A stretch of 64,000 nucleotides of DNA from JAWKRB01 sp041389885 (GCA_041389885.1 JAWKRB010000006.1:1-64000), one strand, 5' to 3'; counted from the stretch's first letter, positions 46,956-57,376 are shown. Program-made: numbers and translations. The notes: a model not told the origin generated them from the letters alone.

Positions 46956-49291
46956 ATGTCGTTGCTCTCCGCGCTCCTTACACAGGACAAAGTCGTCACG
47001 CCGCGGAAGATCGACGAGGCCATCCAACGTCAGGTCATCTCCGGCGGAGACTTCGAGACGAACCTCCTTGAGGTGAACGCCGTCGCCGAGGATTGCCTCG
47101 CGGGGTACGCCGCGATCGTGCGCGACATGCTCCCCGCCCGCCGCGCCGAGGTGGTCGAGGCGTCGCTCGAGCTGATCGCCCGCGCGCCTCGGGCGCTGCT
47201 CGAGACCGCGGGCGCGTTCCCGCTCCGGGTGGAGGGCGGCGTGGTGCTCCTGGCGGTGTCTGACCCTCTCACCGACGCACAGTCACGAGACCTCGCCCGC
47301 GCCTTCGGCATGCCCGTCGAGGGGCGCTATGTGAGCCCGGCGCGGGTCGCCTGGGCGCACAACCACCACTTCGACACGCCGCTCCCCTCGCGCACGCGCC
47401 GGCTCGTCGAGCGCCTGGCGTCGCGCGACCCCGGGGAGCTCCCTGCGCGTCGCGCCGCGGTGGCGCAGCGCGCGGGTCCGCGCCCGGCAGGGCGCCGCGT
47501 CGGCCTCGCGACCCTCGACGCCGCCCTGCGCGAGGACGATGACGCGCGGGCCTCGTCGATGCCCGCGCCGCCGATGCCCCGGCGCCCGCCGTCGACGCGC
47601 ACCTGGCGCCCACCAGCCGCCCAGCGCGTCAGGTTCCCCGCTGCGGACCATTCGCGTGGGCGAGCCGGCGCGGGGCGCGCCGACCGACCTCCTCGACGCG
47701 GCCCCTACCCCCGCAGCGAAGGGAGGGGGACCTGATCTCGCTCCGCGCGGCGAGGGTGCCCGACGCCCGCGACCTGATGGGGGAGCGGTCCCTCGACCTC
47801 GACGAGGCTCGAGCGATCCTCGCGGAGGCGACCGACCGGGAGAGCCTCGTCGACGCCCTGCTCGACCACGCCGCGCAGCACTTCGGCTACGTCGCGCTCT
47901 TCGCGGTGCACGGCGACGAGGCCTCGGGCGTCGCCGCCAGGGGCCCCGGGCTCGCGGGCGCGCCGCTGCGCGGCCTGGGGTTCAGCCTGCGGGGTGATGG
48001 CGCCTTCGCCCGCGCGGCGCGCGAGGCGAGGGTGTGCCGGGCCGACCCGAACGGCGCCGACCTCGCGGCGGCCGAGACCCTGCGACGACCGAAGGTGTCG
48101 CACCCGAGGGTGTTCCCGCTGCGCCTCCGGTCGAAGATCGCGCTGCTGCTCTGGGCCGACGACGGAGAGCGCATCCCGTCCGAGGTGGCGGTCACGGCGC
48201 TGGAGTCGTTCCTCGGCGAGTGCGCGGCGGCGTTCACGCGGCTGATCCTGGCGAAGAAGCGCGCGTCGAGGCCGGCGCCCGGGGTCGAGACGCCGTCGAG
48301 CCTGGGGCCCTTTCCGACCCTCGCGCCGCGCCGCGCGACGATCCCCTCGGTGGAGGCCCGCGCGGCGGCGCTCCGGAGCGCGCTGCTCGTCGGTGAGCGA
48401 CGCTCGGCGTCCCCGCCCCGGCGAAGCCAGCCCCCCGCGACCCGCGCCCCCGAGGCGCGGCCGACGCAGCCCGACCCCCCGAAGCCGCCCGCCGCCGCCG
48501 CGGACCTCCACGCGCTGCTCGCGAGCTTTCCCGGGCAGCATCGCGTCACGCGCTCGGCCTCCGGGGCGCGGCTCCCGGTCGCGTCGGAGCAGGGGCCGGT
48601 GCTGGCCGCCGTGGTGGCCCACGGCCCGGCGGCCCTGCCGGGGCTGCTGCCGATCCTCGCCGACCCCGACCCCACCCGACGCTACTGCGCGCTGCTGTGC
48701 CTCGCCGAGGTGCGACATCCGAGCGCGATCCCACACATCGCGTCGCTGCTGACCGACGTCGATTACCCCACGCGCATGGCCGCCATCGAGGTGCTCCGGC
48801 GCTACCGCGAGATGCCCGAGATCGCGGCGGTGTGGCCGGTGCTCCGGGCGACGATTCGCGACGCGCGGGCCACCGTCGAGGCGCGCCGCGCGGCGGCGCA
48901 CGCGGCGGGCGAGCTGCGCGACAGCGGCGCGGTCTCGGTGCTCATCGCGACGCTGTCGGAGCGGGACGCGGCCCTGGTCGCCGCCACGCGCCGGGCGCTG
49001 GTCGAGCTCTCGCGGCAGGACTTCGGCGTCGACGCGCCGCGCTGGCTCGCGTGGTGGTCCGAGGCGTCGTCGCGGCACCGCGCCGAGTGGCTCATCGACG
49101 CGCTCACGCACGCCGACGCGACGATTCGACACGAGGCCGCGGAGGAGCTCAAGGCGCTGAGCGGCCAGGTGTTCGGGTACTACTTCAACCTGCCTCGCAA
49201 GGAGCGCGAGCGCGCGCAGCAGCGATACCGCGACTGGTGGCAGCGCGAGGGCGCGACGACGCTGGCCGGGCGCGTTCACGTCGACGGCTGA
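46956..49291 (+). CDS. MshEN/GspE-N-like, GAF-like and HEAT-repeat protein (frameshifted twice)
   Basis: The N-terminal 150 residues (SLLSALLTQDKVVTPRKIDE ... GVVLLAVSDPLTDAQSRDLA) match the GspE-N/MshEN fold, which binds c-di-GMP in some ATPases. A disordered Pro/Arg-rich linker contains two one-base shifts (near 47636 and 47725-47729). Then follow a GAF-like domain (SLVDALLDHAAQHFGYVALF), a second linker and HEAT repeats (HPSAIPHIASLLTDVDYPTR). Total length is about 780 residues. The start is the ATG at 46956 or at 46923 (11 residues longer). There is no Walker motif, so it is not a secretion ATPase. A nucleotide-sensing scaffold role is inferred. Confidence 0.72.
47636..47639 (+). other. 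Probable frameshift site, C4 run (one base extra)
   Basis: The upstream frame reads PPAAQRVRFPAAD. Removing one C gives RFPLRTIRVGEPARGAPTDL, which then stays coding-like for about 30 codons. The precise position within 47600-47640 is uncertain because the linker is low-complexity. Confidence 0.5.
47725..47729 (+). other. Probable frameshift site, G5 run (one base extra)
   Basis: The linker frame reads LLDAAPTPAAKGGGPD. The GAF/HEAT part is open one frame over from the same G run. Removing one G gives TPAAKGGDLISLRAARVPDA and joins them. Confidence 0.65.
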
Positions 49292-49295
49292 GGCC

Positions 49296-51404
49296 GTGAG
49301 GCTCGGACCCATCCTCGGCGCAGCCGCGCTGGCCGCGTGCGCCTCCTTCGCGTGGCGCGCGGCCCGGGCGGTGTACCCCGACGAGGCGCTGCACGCGCGG
49401 GTCGCCGCCGCGGTCACCCTCGCCCTCGCCAGCGCGGTGATCGGACTCAACGTCCTCGACGCCCTCGGCGCGTTCAACCTCGTCGGGGGCGCCGCGTGGT
49501 GGGGCGCGGTTGCCCTTGGATCCCGAGCGCTCCCCGCGCGTCGAGGGGGCGACGACCTCGCGACGCTCTCCCGCTGGACCCGCGCGCAGCTCGCGCACCC
49601 CGTCGACGCCGCGCTGCGCCTCTCAGCCGTCGGCCTCGTCGCCTGGCGCGTCGCCCGCGGTCTCGCGACGCCCCCCCTCGCGTGGGACAGCCTCACCTAC
49701 CACCTCGCGCGCCCCGCGCGCCTCGTGCAGCGCGGTCGCGACGTCGTCGAAGCGCTGCCCGACCAGTGGGGCTACCTCGAGTTCTTTCCCCGCGGCGGCG
49801 ACGCGCCGTGGGCGTGGATGCTGCTCTGGTGGCGGGGAGACGCGCTCCTCGCGCCCACCGGCGCCGCGGTCCTCACGGCGGCGGCGGCGAGCGCGGCGTG
49901 CCTCGCGCGGGCGCTCGGCGCCGACGCGCGGCGGAGCGGCCTGGCGGCGGCGCTGGTCGCGATGATCCCCGCCGCGGCGAACCTCTCGACCTCGGGCTAC
50001 GCCGACGTCTTCGTGCTGTGCACCGCGCTCCTCGCGGCGACCTTCCTCGTGCGCCTGGGCGCGCGGGCCGACGCGCGCGACGCGACGCTCGCCCTCGCGG
50101 CGCTCGCCCTCGGCGCGTCGGCGAAGCTCTCCGGGCTGCCGAGCTTCGTCCTCGGGGTGCTGGTCGTGGCCGCTCGCTTCGCCGCGGCGCGCGCTCGCCC
50201 GCGCCTGCCTGCGCTCGCGGCCGCCCTCCTGGGGAGCGCGGCGATCCTCGCGCCCGGGTACCTCCGCACGTGGCGCGCCACGGGTTCGCTCACCTGGCCC
50301 CTCCCGCTCACCCTCCTCGGGCGCACGATCTCCCGCGGCAACGAGGAGCTCACCCTGCTCTACGCCGGCGCGCTGCACCCGCGCACGCCGGGCGAGGGGA
50401 GCCTCGCGCGGGTTCTGCACGCGCTCATCGACCCCAAGCCCGAGTTCCCCCACGAGCTCCTCGACTGGGGGCCCGCGGTGCTGCTGGTGCTGCCCATGGC
50501 CGCGGTCGCCCTCGGGCGCCTCTGGCGGCTCCGCGCGCCGCGCTTCGGGGTCGCGGCGTCGCTCGCGCTCGCGGGCCTCCCCTTCGCGGCGCTGTTCGCG
50601 CCCTCCTTCGTGACCCTCCGAACGATCTGGATCACGGTGCTCGGACGGCTCGTGCTCCCGCTCCCGGCGACGCTGGCCGTGATCGCCGCGACGCTGCCTG
50701 GGCGCGCCGCCCGCGCCGCGCTCTGGTTCGCGCTGCTCGTCGAGCTCTCGGCGGCCTGGCCCCTCGAGCTCGTCGAGCCGGTGCGCGCGGCGATGGTCGA
50801 CACGCTCCCGGTCGTGGTCGGCGCGCTCGCCGCGTCGCTCGCCGCGGTCATGCTCGCCGCGCGTCAGCGCAGCGCGTTCCCGCTTACGATCGGGCTCCTG
50901 GCGTGCGCCGCGCTCTTCTCGGGACCGCTCGACGCGGCTCGGGCGCGGCACCGCCACGCGATCTACCGAGCCGCGGCGATCCCGGGCACGTCGGGGGCCT
51001 TCGAGCTGCACCCGCTGATCCCCCAGTTCGCGAGCGCGAGCTCGATCTGGCGCCTCCTCGACGACGGCGCGCCCCACCGCGTCGCGGTCTCCCTCGGCTG
51101 GGAGGGGATCGGGCACAACGGCTACCGATACCCCCTGCTCGGCAGCGCGCTGCAGAACACCCTGTCCTACGTGCCTGTCACCGCCGACGGATCCGTCGTC
51201 GATCACCGCCGCGCCGACGAGCTCCGCGCGCGCGCCGACGGGGCCGCGTGGCTGCGGCGCATCGAGCAGGGCGAATTCGAGTTCCTGGTGTTGCTCCACC
51301 CCTACCCGATGGAGCGCGAGTGGGTGCTCTCCCACCCCCAGCGGTTCACCCTCGCGCACCGCACCGCCGACGGGCTGCACGAGCTCTGGCGCGTTCGTCG
51401 CTGA
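49296..51404 (+). CDS. Polytopic membrane protein, probable GT-C-type glycosyltransferase
   Basis: The protein has 702 residues from the GTG at 49296, 5 nt after the previous stop. About ten to twelve transmembrane helices fill residues 1-560. LAWDSLTYHLARPARLVQRG near residue 128 places an Asp and Tyr/His in the first long loop, as in GT-C enzymes (PMT/ArnT type) that use polyprenyl-phosphate sugars. The C-terminal 150 residues are soluble (AVSLGWEGIGHNGYRYPLLG) and probably periplasmic. Acceptor and sugar are unknown. It may be co-transcribed with the MshEN-HEAT gene. Confidence 0.75.
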   Translation: MRLGPILGAAALAACASFAWRAARAVYPDEALHARVAAAVTLALASAVIGLNVLDALGAFNLVGGAAWWGAVALGSRALPARRGGDDLATLSRWTRAQLAHPVDAALRLSAVGLVAWRVARGLATPPLAWDSLTYHLARPARLVQRGRDVVEALPDQWGYLEFFPRGGDAPWAWMLLWWRGDALLAPTGAAVLTAAAASAACLARALGADARRSGLAAALVAMIPAAANLSTSGYADVFVLCTALLAATFLVRLGARADARDATLALAALALGASAKLSGLPSFVLGVLVVAARFAAARARPRLPALAAALLGSAAILAPGYLRTWRATGSLTWPLPLTLLGRTISRGNEELTLLYAGALHPRTPGEGSLARVLHALIDPKPEFPHELLDWGPAVLLVLPMAAVALGRLWRLRAPRFGVAASLALAGLPFAALFAPSFVTLRTIWITVLGRLVLPLPATLAVIAATLPGRAARAALWFALLVELSAAWPLELVEPVRAAMVDTLPVVVGALAASLAAVMLAARQRSAFPLTIGLLACAALFSGPLDAARARHRHAIYRAAAIPGTSGAFELHPLIPQFASASSIWRLLDDGAPHRVAVSLGWEGIGHNGYRYPLLGSALQNTLSYVPVTADGSVVDHRRADELRARADGAAWLRRIEQGEFEFLVLLHPYPMEREWVLSHPQRFTLAHRTADGLHELWRVRR

Positions 51405-51587
51405 GCGCGCCGTGGCCCCCGCGACACGCGCTCGTGGCCGGTGAGCCGCGCTCAGAACCCGCAGCCCCAGCAGACCCGGCGCGGCACGCGGGCTGCTGTA
51501 GGGCCCCTCATGATGGACCCGATGTGGATGCTGGCCCCCGCGCTCTTCGCGATGGGCCTCCTGACGGCGACGCTCCGGCTCGGCCGC
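51405..51587. other. Intergenic region, nothing recognised
   Basis: These 183 bp lie between two convergent genes. No coding frame with normal codon use, RNA gene or strong terminator hairpin is seen. Confidence 0.5.
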
Positions 51588-51959
51588 TCAGGGCGCCTGG
51601 TAGGTCGCGCCGATCTGGGCGCAGAAGGCGCGCACGACCGTCGCGTTGACGTTCGGGCCTGAGTACACCCACGAGACCAGGTCGATGCCCTGAAAGCTCC
51701 TGCGGCACCCGCCGACGCGCCCCGCGGTCTGGCACGACGCGCTCTGCTGCCAGTTGCTCGCCACCGAGCCGAGCTGGCCGCTGCGGCACGCGGTGTTGAG
51801 GGTGGCCTGCTGGTCGATGGTCAGCGTGGGGCTCTCGCTGCACACGTTGACCGTGGTGCCCGCGAGGGTCTGCTGCCCGTAGCAGCTGCCGCCGATGGCC
51901 GAGGCGATGTCGCCGCAGCCCAGGGCCGCGAGCGCGAGCAGGAGCAGGTGAGCCTTCAT
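51588..51959 (-). CDS. Small Cys-containing lipoprotein
   Basis: The protein has 123 residues. The signal LLLLALAALGC gives Cys15. The mature part has six further Cys (SCYGQQ, NVCSES, TACRSG, ASCQTAG, GCRRS, AFCAQ), suggesting disulfides outside the cytoplasm. GGAGG (51972-51968) lies 8 nt before the ATG. No family was recognised. It is just downstream of the oxygenase gene on the same strand, 30 bp away, so it may be co-transcribed. Confidence 0.78.
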   Translation of the reverse strand: MKAHLLLLALAALGCGDIASAIGGSCYGQQTLAGTTVNVCSESPTLTIDQQATLNTACRSGQLGSVASNWQQSASCQTAGRVGGCRRSFQGIDLVSWVYSGPNVNATVVRAFCAQIGATYQAP

Positions 51960-51989
51960 GGGAGGAGCCTCCGTTCGACCCCGAGCGTA

Positions 51990-53537
51990 TCACCCGTCGC
52001 GAGGCGCGCCGCGAAAGAAGCCCACCAGCGCGAAGCGCCGGCCGCGGGTCACCTCGGTCACGCCATGCAGCAGCGACGCGGAGTACACCGCCGCGGCGCC
52101 CAGGGGCGTGTGCAGCTCCGCGCCGTACTCGGGGAGCTGGAGGCGGCCGCCCTCGTAGTCGTCGGGGTTGAGGTTCATCGAGAGCGCGAAGCGCCGAGAC
52201 GCGACGGAGGGGTTCCCGTCGTCTCGGTGCGGTCGAAACATGCCCCCCTCGCGGGCGTCGTAGCACCCGACGCGAAAGGCCTCGTGGGCGCCGAGCGTGC
52301 TGTGAAACGCGCGCAGGAGCTCTGGGTCGACGCGGCGACGAAGGCGCTGGAGGATCCAGGCGTCGAGGGAGGGGTCGGTGACGAGGTGGTCCCGTCGGCG
52401 CTTGATGGCGGCGTCGGCGTAGGTCTCGCCGACGGCGGCGTGGGTGGTGACGGCGCCGGCGGCGTGGCCTCCGCGCGTCCAGCGCTCGATGAGCGACGCG
52501 CACTCGGCGGCGTCGAAGACCGAGGGCACCACCAGCACCGGCGCCAGCACCCCCGCCCGCGCGGGCTCCGCGCTCGCCGCGCGCGCGGCGTCCAAGGCGC
52601 CCTCGAGGTCCCGCCCGATCCACGCGACGCGGTTGCCGCGGTCGAGCACGACGTGCCAGTCGCCCTCACGCGCGAGCCCCAGCGCGCCCCAGAGCGCGCC
52701 CTCAGGGTCTCGCATCCACGGCACGCGCTCGCCGTCGTCGCCGGCCTCTACGCAGACGACCATCGCCGTGACCCCCTCGCGGTCCCACCGCGCGCGAAGG
52801 ACCTCGCCCCGCGCCGCGCTCGGCGCCAGCGAGAGCGCGACGGCGGTGCCCGCGAGGTCGCGCAGGCGGAGCCGCCCCGTGCCGGCGTGCCGCAGCGCGT
52901 GCTCGGGCGCGGGGTCTCCCACGCGAGGGCCCTCCGACAACACCGGGGGGGCGACGCGGTCGACGCGTCGAGCGATCGCGCGCCGCGCCGCGGCCGCGTC
53001 GTCGAAGCCGCGCTCGGTGGCCCAGCCCTCGAAGTCCTCGGGCACGTCCTGGCCGAGGGAGTCGAAATAGCGCGCCAGGGCGGCGTCCTCATCGCCCTCG
53101 GAGACCTCGGCTTCGCAGGCCCGCAGCGCGCGTCGCCAGAGCGCGTCGACGCCCTCGGCCACCCGCGCGAAATCGGCGATGTCCCGCGGCGCGAGGGCCG
53201 AGGAGGAGAGCCGCACCGACTGCACCGTGGCCTCGTCGCGGATCCAGCGCGCGAAGTCTCCGGGCGAGCTCCCGCGTGACGCCAGCCACGGGTCGAGGGC
53301 GTCGCCGCGGAGCAGCCCCCGCGCGCGTCGAAAGCCCGCCGCCGCGCTCTTCACCGAGTCTTCTGCGACGACGACGCCCTGAGCCTGCGCCAGCCTGAGG
53401 GCGTCACGGCGCAGGCGCGCGCCCTGGAGCACCGCCGCGCGCTCGTCGTCGGGCAGGAGGCGGACCTCGTCGACCAGCTCGCGGGAGAGCCTCAGGGCGT
53501 CGGGGGGGGCAGGGCGAGGTGATCCACCGGCAGACAT
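51990..53537 (-). CDS. 2OG-Fe(II) oxygenase fused to redoxin-like and helical domains
   Basis: The protein has 515 residues from the ATG at 53537. Residues about 1-220 are helical and unassigned, with a segment (RWIRDEATVQSVRLSSSALA) like the N-terminal helices of some peptide-processing proteins. Residues about 225-330 resemble a peroxiredoxin/thioredoxin fold (VGDPAPEHALRHAGTGRLRL) but lack the peroxidatic Cys. Residues about 350-515 are a prolyl-4-hydroxylase-like domain: MFRPHRDDGN (HxD near 433), SLLHGVTEVTRGRRFALVGF (distal His near 490 and the 2OG-binding Arg). It should hydroxylate a protein or peptide. No RiPP precursor was found nearby. Confidence 0.82.
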   Translation of the reverse strand: MSAGGSPRPAPPDALRLSRELVDEVRLLPDDERAAVLQGARLRRDALRLAQAQGVVVAEDSVKSAAAGFRRARGLLRGDALDPWLASRGSSPGDFARWIRDEATVQSVRLSSSALAPRDIADFARVAEGVDALWRRALRACEAEVSEGDEDAALARYFDSLGQDVPEDFEGWATERGFDDAAAARRAIARRVDRVAPPVLSEGPRVGDPAPEHALRHAGTGRLRLRDLAGTAVALSLAPSAARGEVLRARWDREGVTAMVVCVEAGDDGERVPWMRDPEGALWGALGLAREGDWHVVLDRGNRVAWIGRDLEGALDAARAASAEPARAGVLAPVLVVPSVFDAAECASLIERWTRGGHAAGAVTTHAAVGETYADAAIKRRRDHLVTDPSLDAWILQRLRRRVDPELLRAFHSTLGAHEAFRVGCYDAREGGMFRPHRDDGNPSVASRRFALSMNLNPDDYEGGRLQLPEYGAELHTPLGAAAVYSASLLHGVTEVTRGRRFALVGFFRGAPRDG

Positions 53538-53583
53538 CGCGGCGATGGTGCCACGGCCACGGGGCCGCGCGGGTCGTGTCGAA

Positions 53584-53626
53584 AAGTGGACCCCCTCGGA
53601 GGGATCGGCCAAGGCAGGGGACACTT
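53584..53626 (+). promoter_or_regulatory. Inverted repeat in the leader of the coiled-coil gene
   Basis: AAGTGGACCCC (53584-53594) can pair with GGGGACACTT (53617-53626) around a 22-nt loop, with one bulge. It ends 3 nt before the SD AGGAGG (53630-53635), so folding might affect ribosome access or mark an operator. Confidence 0.35.
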
Positions 53627-53641
53627 CCCAGGAGGCGCCGC

Positions 53642-55375
53642 GTGACCGTGCAGTACTCTTCTTCGACCGACACCGCCGACGACCGAGCAGGTCCAGGCGA
53701 CCTGGCGGAGCTCCAGAACCCGCGGAGGCGCGAGGAGCTCTCCGCGGAGAACGTCAGGCTCCGGCGCGAGCTCGAAGGCGCCTCGCGGCAGCGGCGCGCC
53801 CTCGAGGAGAGCGGGGGCGCCGACGGCGCGTCTCGCAGGCAGGCCCTCCTCCGCGACGCCCTCACGCGCAAGGACCAGGAGATCCTCGCGCTGAAGGGGC
53901 AGCTCGCGGCGCGAGACCGCGCGGCCCTCGAGTGGCGCGACCAGGGCGACCGCGCCCGTCGCGAGCGCGCCGAGCTCGAGGAGCGGCTCCGGCTCAGCGC
54001 GGCCGTCGAGGCCGAGCGCGCGCAGCTGGCGCGGGCCCTCGAGACCGCGCGGCGAGACGCCGAGCAGACCGCGGCGGCGCTGGTCCACGCCGACGGGGTC
54101 GTGGCCGAGTGGCGCGCCGCCCTCGAGCGGGTCACCCGCGAGCTCGACGACGCGCGCCGGCAGGTCGCGGAGATGAACCGCGTCGGGCAGGAGCTCCGGG
54201 CCGCGTGGGAGTCTGCCCAGGCCGAGCGGCAGCGCGCGGCCGAGGCCCACGCCGAGCAGGTCACGGCCCTCCGGGCGCAGCACGCCGCGGCGCTGGAGCA
54301 GGTGAGAGAGGGCTACGAGCGCCTCCTGGCCGAGGGCGCCGCCCGCGTCGAAACGATGCGTGCGTCGCAGTCGGTCGCGCTGCGCGAGCTCGAGGACGCG
54401 CACGCGCAGGAGCTGGCCGCCGAGCGCGCGGGGCGCATCCGCGCCGAGGAGGCCGCCGCCGCCGAGGTCGCCCGGCGGGACGAGGCCGCGCGCAAGCTCG
54501 ACGAGGTCGACCGCAAGACCGCGGACCTCGACCGCGTTCACGAGGGCTACGCGCGCGAGATCGCCGCCCTCCAGGCCGCGCACGCGAGGGACCTCGAGGA
54601 GATGCAGTCTGCCCAGGAGCGCGCGGTGCAGGCCGCGCGGGACGACGCTGGGAGCGACGCGCGCTCCGAGCTGCTGCTCGAGCTGGAGTCGCTCCGCGCG
54701 GTGATCGAGGAGCGCGACGCCCTGAGCGCCGAGCTCGACGCGCAGCGCGACAGGGCCGCGCAGCTCGAGGCCCTCTGCGTGGCCGCGGAGCAGTCGGCGC
54801 GCGAGGCGCTGGAGGCGATGCGCGCCCGAGACGCGACCCTGCGCGACGACCTCGAGGCCGAGACCGCCGCGCTGCGCGAGGCGCACGCCGAGGCCCTCGC
54901 GGCGATCGAGCGCAGCCTCGCCGACGAGAAGGCCCGCGCCGACGGGCTCCACGAGGACCTCCAGCGCACCCGCGAGGCGCTGGGCACCTACGCGGCGGAG
55001 TGCGCCGAGCGCCTCGACGCGGCGGACCGGATCGAGGGCGAGGCGCGGTCCTTTCGCGAGCGAATGACCCGGCGGCTGGCCGACGCGGTCGAGCGGCTCC
55101 GCGTCACCACCGAGCGCGCGCAGGCCGACGCCGACGCCCTGAGCGGTGAGATCCGCCGGCTCACCAGCCTCGTGGGGCGGCTGACCGCGCGGGTCGTGGT
55201 GCAGGGCGCTCGGACCACCGCCCACGCCCGCGGCGCCGCGGCGCCCGAGGGCGACGACCTCGACGACGCGATCAGCCGCATCGCCGACGACCTCCCTGAC
55301 GCGGTCGCCGCGGCGCTCTGGGACGCGAGGGACGACCTGCTCCGCCGCGCCCTGCACTCCTCCGCGCCCTGCTAA
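53642..55375 (+). CDS. Large coiled-coil protein
   Basis: The protein has 577 residues from the GTG at 53642. It is preceded by a perfect SD, AGGAGG (53630-53635), at 6 nt, which decides this start over upstream ATGs. Residues 30-520 are an almost unbroken heptad-repeat coiled coil of Ala, Glu, Arg and Leu (for example EARKLDEVDRK-like stretches). The C-terminus is a short acidic tail (DDLDDAISRIADDLPDAVAA). No response-regulator domain or signal peptide is present, so it is probably cytoplasmic. It resembles the coiled-coil halves of myxobacterial motility and polarity scaffolds, but only in composition. Confidence 0.78.
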   Translation: MTVQYSSSTDTADDRAGPGDLAELQNPRRREELSAENVRLRRELEGASRQRRALEESGGADGASRRQALLRDALTRKDQEILALKGQLAARDRAALEWRDQGDRARRERAELEERLRLSAAVEAERAQLARALETARRDAEQTAAALVHADGVVAEWRAALERVTRELDDARRQVAEMNRVGQELRAAWESAQAERQRAAEAHAEQVTALRAQHAAALEQVREGYERLLAEGAARVETMRASQSVALRELEDAHAQELAAERAGRIRAEEAAAAEVARRDEAARKLDEVDRKTADLDRVHEGYAREIAALQAAHARDLEEMQSAQERAVQAARDDAGSDARSELLLELESLRAVIEERDALSAELDAQRDRAAQLEALCVAAEQSAREALEAMRARDATLRDDLEAETAALREAHAEALAAIERSLADEKARADGLHEDLQRTREALGTYAAECAERLDAADRIEGEARSFRERMTRRLADAVERLRVTTERAQADADALSGEIRRLTSLVGRLTARVVVQGARTTAHARGAAAPEGDDLDDAISRIADDLPDAVAAALWDARDDLLRRALHSSAPC

Positions 55376-55439
55376 TTGACGGGTCTCTTCGCCGGCGGTC
55401 TTTACGTCGGCGCCGAGGATGGTTACCCCGCGCCACGCC

Positions 55440-57332
55440 ATGACGCAGGAGAGCCATCGGTTCCAGGCCGAGGTCAGCCAGGTGCTGCACCTCGTGATCA
55501 ACTCCCTCTACAGCAACCGCGAGGTGTTCCTTCGGGAGCTCGTGTCGAACGCGTCCGACGCGTTGGACAAGCTCCGATTCCAAGCGCTCCAGGCGCCGAG
55601 CCTCCTCGGCGACGACCCCACGCTGCGGGTGCGAATCTCCTTCGACCGCGACGCGGGCACCCTCACCATCGAAGACAACGGCATCGGGATGACCCACGCC
55701 GAGGTCGTCGAGAACCTCGGCACGATCGCCCACTCGGGCTCCCGCAAGTTCCTCGAGGCGGTCAAGGCCCGGGGCGAGGGCTCCGACGTGAGCCTCATCG
55801 GGCAGTTCGGCGTGGGCTTCTACTCGGCCTACCTCGTCGCCGACCGCGTCGAGGTGCTCACCCGCGCCGCGGGGCAAGAAGAGGCCTTTCGGTGGTCGTC
55901 TGACGCGAAGGAGGGCTTCACCGTCGAGCCCGCCGAGCGCGCCGAGCGCGGCACCTCGATCACCCTGCACCTCCGCGAAGACCAGAAGGACTACCTCGAC
56001 ACCTGGCGCCTCCGGGAGCTGGTGCGCAAGTACTCCGACTTCGTGGGCTACCCCATCGAGCTCCAGAAGGAGGCCGAAGACCCCAAGGAGGGCGAGGCGC
56101 CGGCGCCCGCCGAGTTCGAGGCCGTGAACCAGGCCAGCGCGCTCTGGCGACGCTCGAAGTCCGAGATCACCCGCGAGCAGTACGTCGAGTTCTACAAGCA
56201 CCTCACGCACGGCGACGAGCCCGAGTCGTGGACGCACTTCAAGGTCGAGGGCAACCAGGAGTTCGTCGGGCTGCTCTACCTCCCCAAGACCGCCCCCTAC
56301 GACATCGACGTGCCGGGCGAGAAGCGCCGCGGGCTGCGGCTCTTCGTGAAGCGCGTGTTCATCATGGACGACTGCGACGCGCTGCTCCCGACCTGGCTGC
56401 GCTTTCTCCGCGGCGTGATCGACAGCGACGACCTGCCGCTCAACGTGTCGCGAGAGATCCTGCAAGACAGCGCGGTGGTGCGCGGGATCAAGAAGCAGGT
56501 GACCCGCAAGGCCCTCGACCTGCTCTCCGACCTCGCGAAGGACGACGCCGAGGCCTACCGCGGCGTCTGGCAGAACTTCGGCCGGGTCCTCAAGGAGGGC
56601 GCCCACATGGAGTGGGAGCACCGCGAGCGCCTCGCCGAGCTGATGCGCTTCGAGTCGTCGCACGGCGACGGGCTGACCTCCCTCGCCGACTACGCGTCGC
56701 GCATGAAGGAGGGGCAGGCCGGGATCTACTACCTCCTCGGCGAGTCGCGCCGCGCCGTCGCCGACTCGCCCCACCTCGAGGCGCTGCGCGCCAAGGGCTT
56801 CGAGGTGCTCTTCCTCACCGATTTCGTCGACCAGTTCGTGGTCGACGCGCTGCGCGAGTACAAGGGAAAGAAGCTGCTCTCGGCCATGGACGCCGAGCTC
56901 TCCCTCGGCGCGACCGAGGAGGAGAAGCAGGAGCGCCAGGGCGTCGCCGAGGCCCTCAAGCCCCTCTTCGCCCGCGCCGCGTCGGTGCTCACGGGGCGCG
57001 TGAAGGAGGTCCGCGCGTCGGACCGGCTCACAGACTCCCCCGCGTGCCTCGTGACGCCCCCCGGGGGGCTCAACCCCGCGGTCGAGCGCGTGCTCCGCGC
57101 GCACGGGCGCGAGGTGCCCGAGGTGAAGCGCATCCTCGAGGTCAACCCCACGCACCCGCTCATCCAGGCGCTGCAGGCGCGGGTCGAGAAGAGCGGCGAC
57201 GACGCGCAGCTGGGTGAGTGGATCGAGGTCCTCTACGACCAGGCGCTGCTCACCGAGGGCGCGCCCATCGAGAACCCGCAGCAGTTCGCGCGCCGGCTCA
57301 CGGCGCTGCTCCAGCAGGCCGTCTCGTCGTAG
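55440..57332 (+). CDS. htpG: Molecular chaperone HtpG (bacterial Hsp90)
   Basis: The protein has 630 residues from the ATG at 55440. [34 protein letters not shown] and [15 protein letters not shown] form the GHKL ATP site, and [15 protein letters not shown] is the lid and glycine motif. The middle domain has [12 protein letters not shown] with the catalytic-loop Arg. The C-terminal dimerisation domain is complete. It is an ATP-dependent chaperone in the cytoplasm. The ATG was chosen by family alignment; an ATG at 55419 would add seven residues and suits a possible TTGACG -35 at 55376-55381. Confidence 0.95.
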
Positions 57333-57339
57333 CGATCGC

Positions 57340-57369
57340 TTGAATCGCGCGGGGCGCCGGGGCCATCGT
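57340..57369 (+). promoter_or_regulatory. Sigma70-like promoter of the alpha/beta hydrolase gene (leaderless geometry)
   Basis: TTGAAT (57340-57345), an 18-bp spacer and CATCGT (57364-57369) are followed by 7 nt and the ATG at 57377. The -10 is weak but keeps the key A2 and T6. The -35 starts 8 nt after the htpG stop codon. Confidence 0.42.
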
Positions 57370-57376
57370 ACCCGCG

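Noticed and set aside
53573..53626. Sequence GTGTCGAAAAGTGGAC and inverted repeat resembling an insertion-sequence end
   Set aside because: There is no transposase, no second end and no target duplication nearby. It is kept only as a possible leader hairpin.
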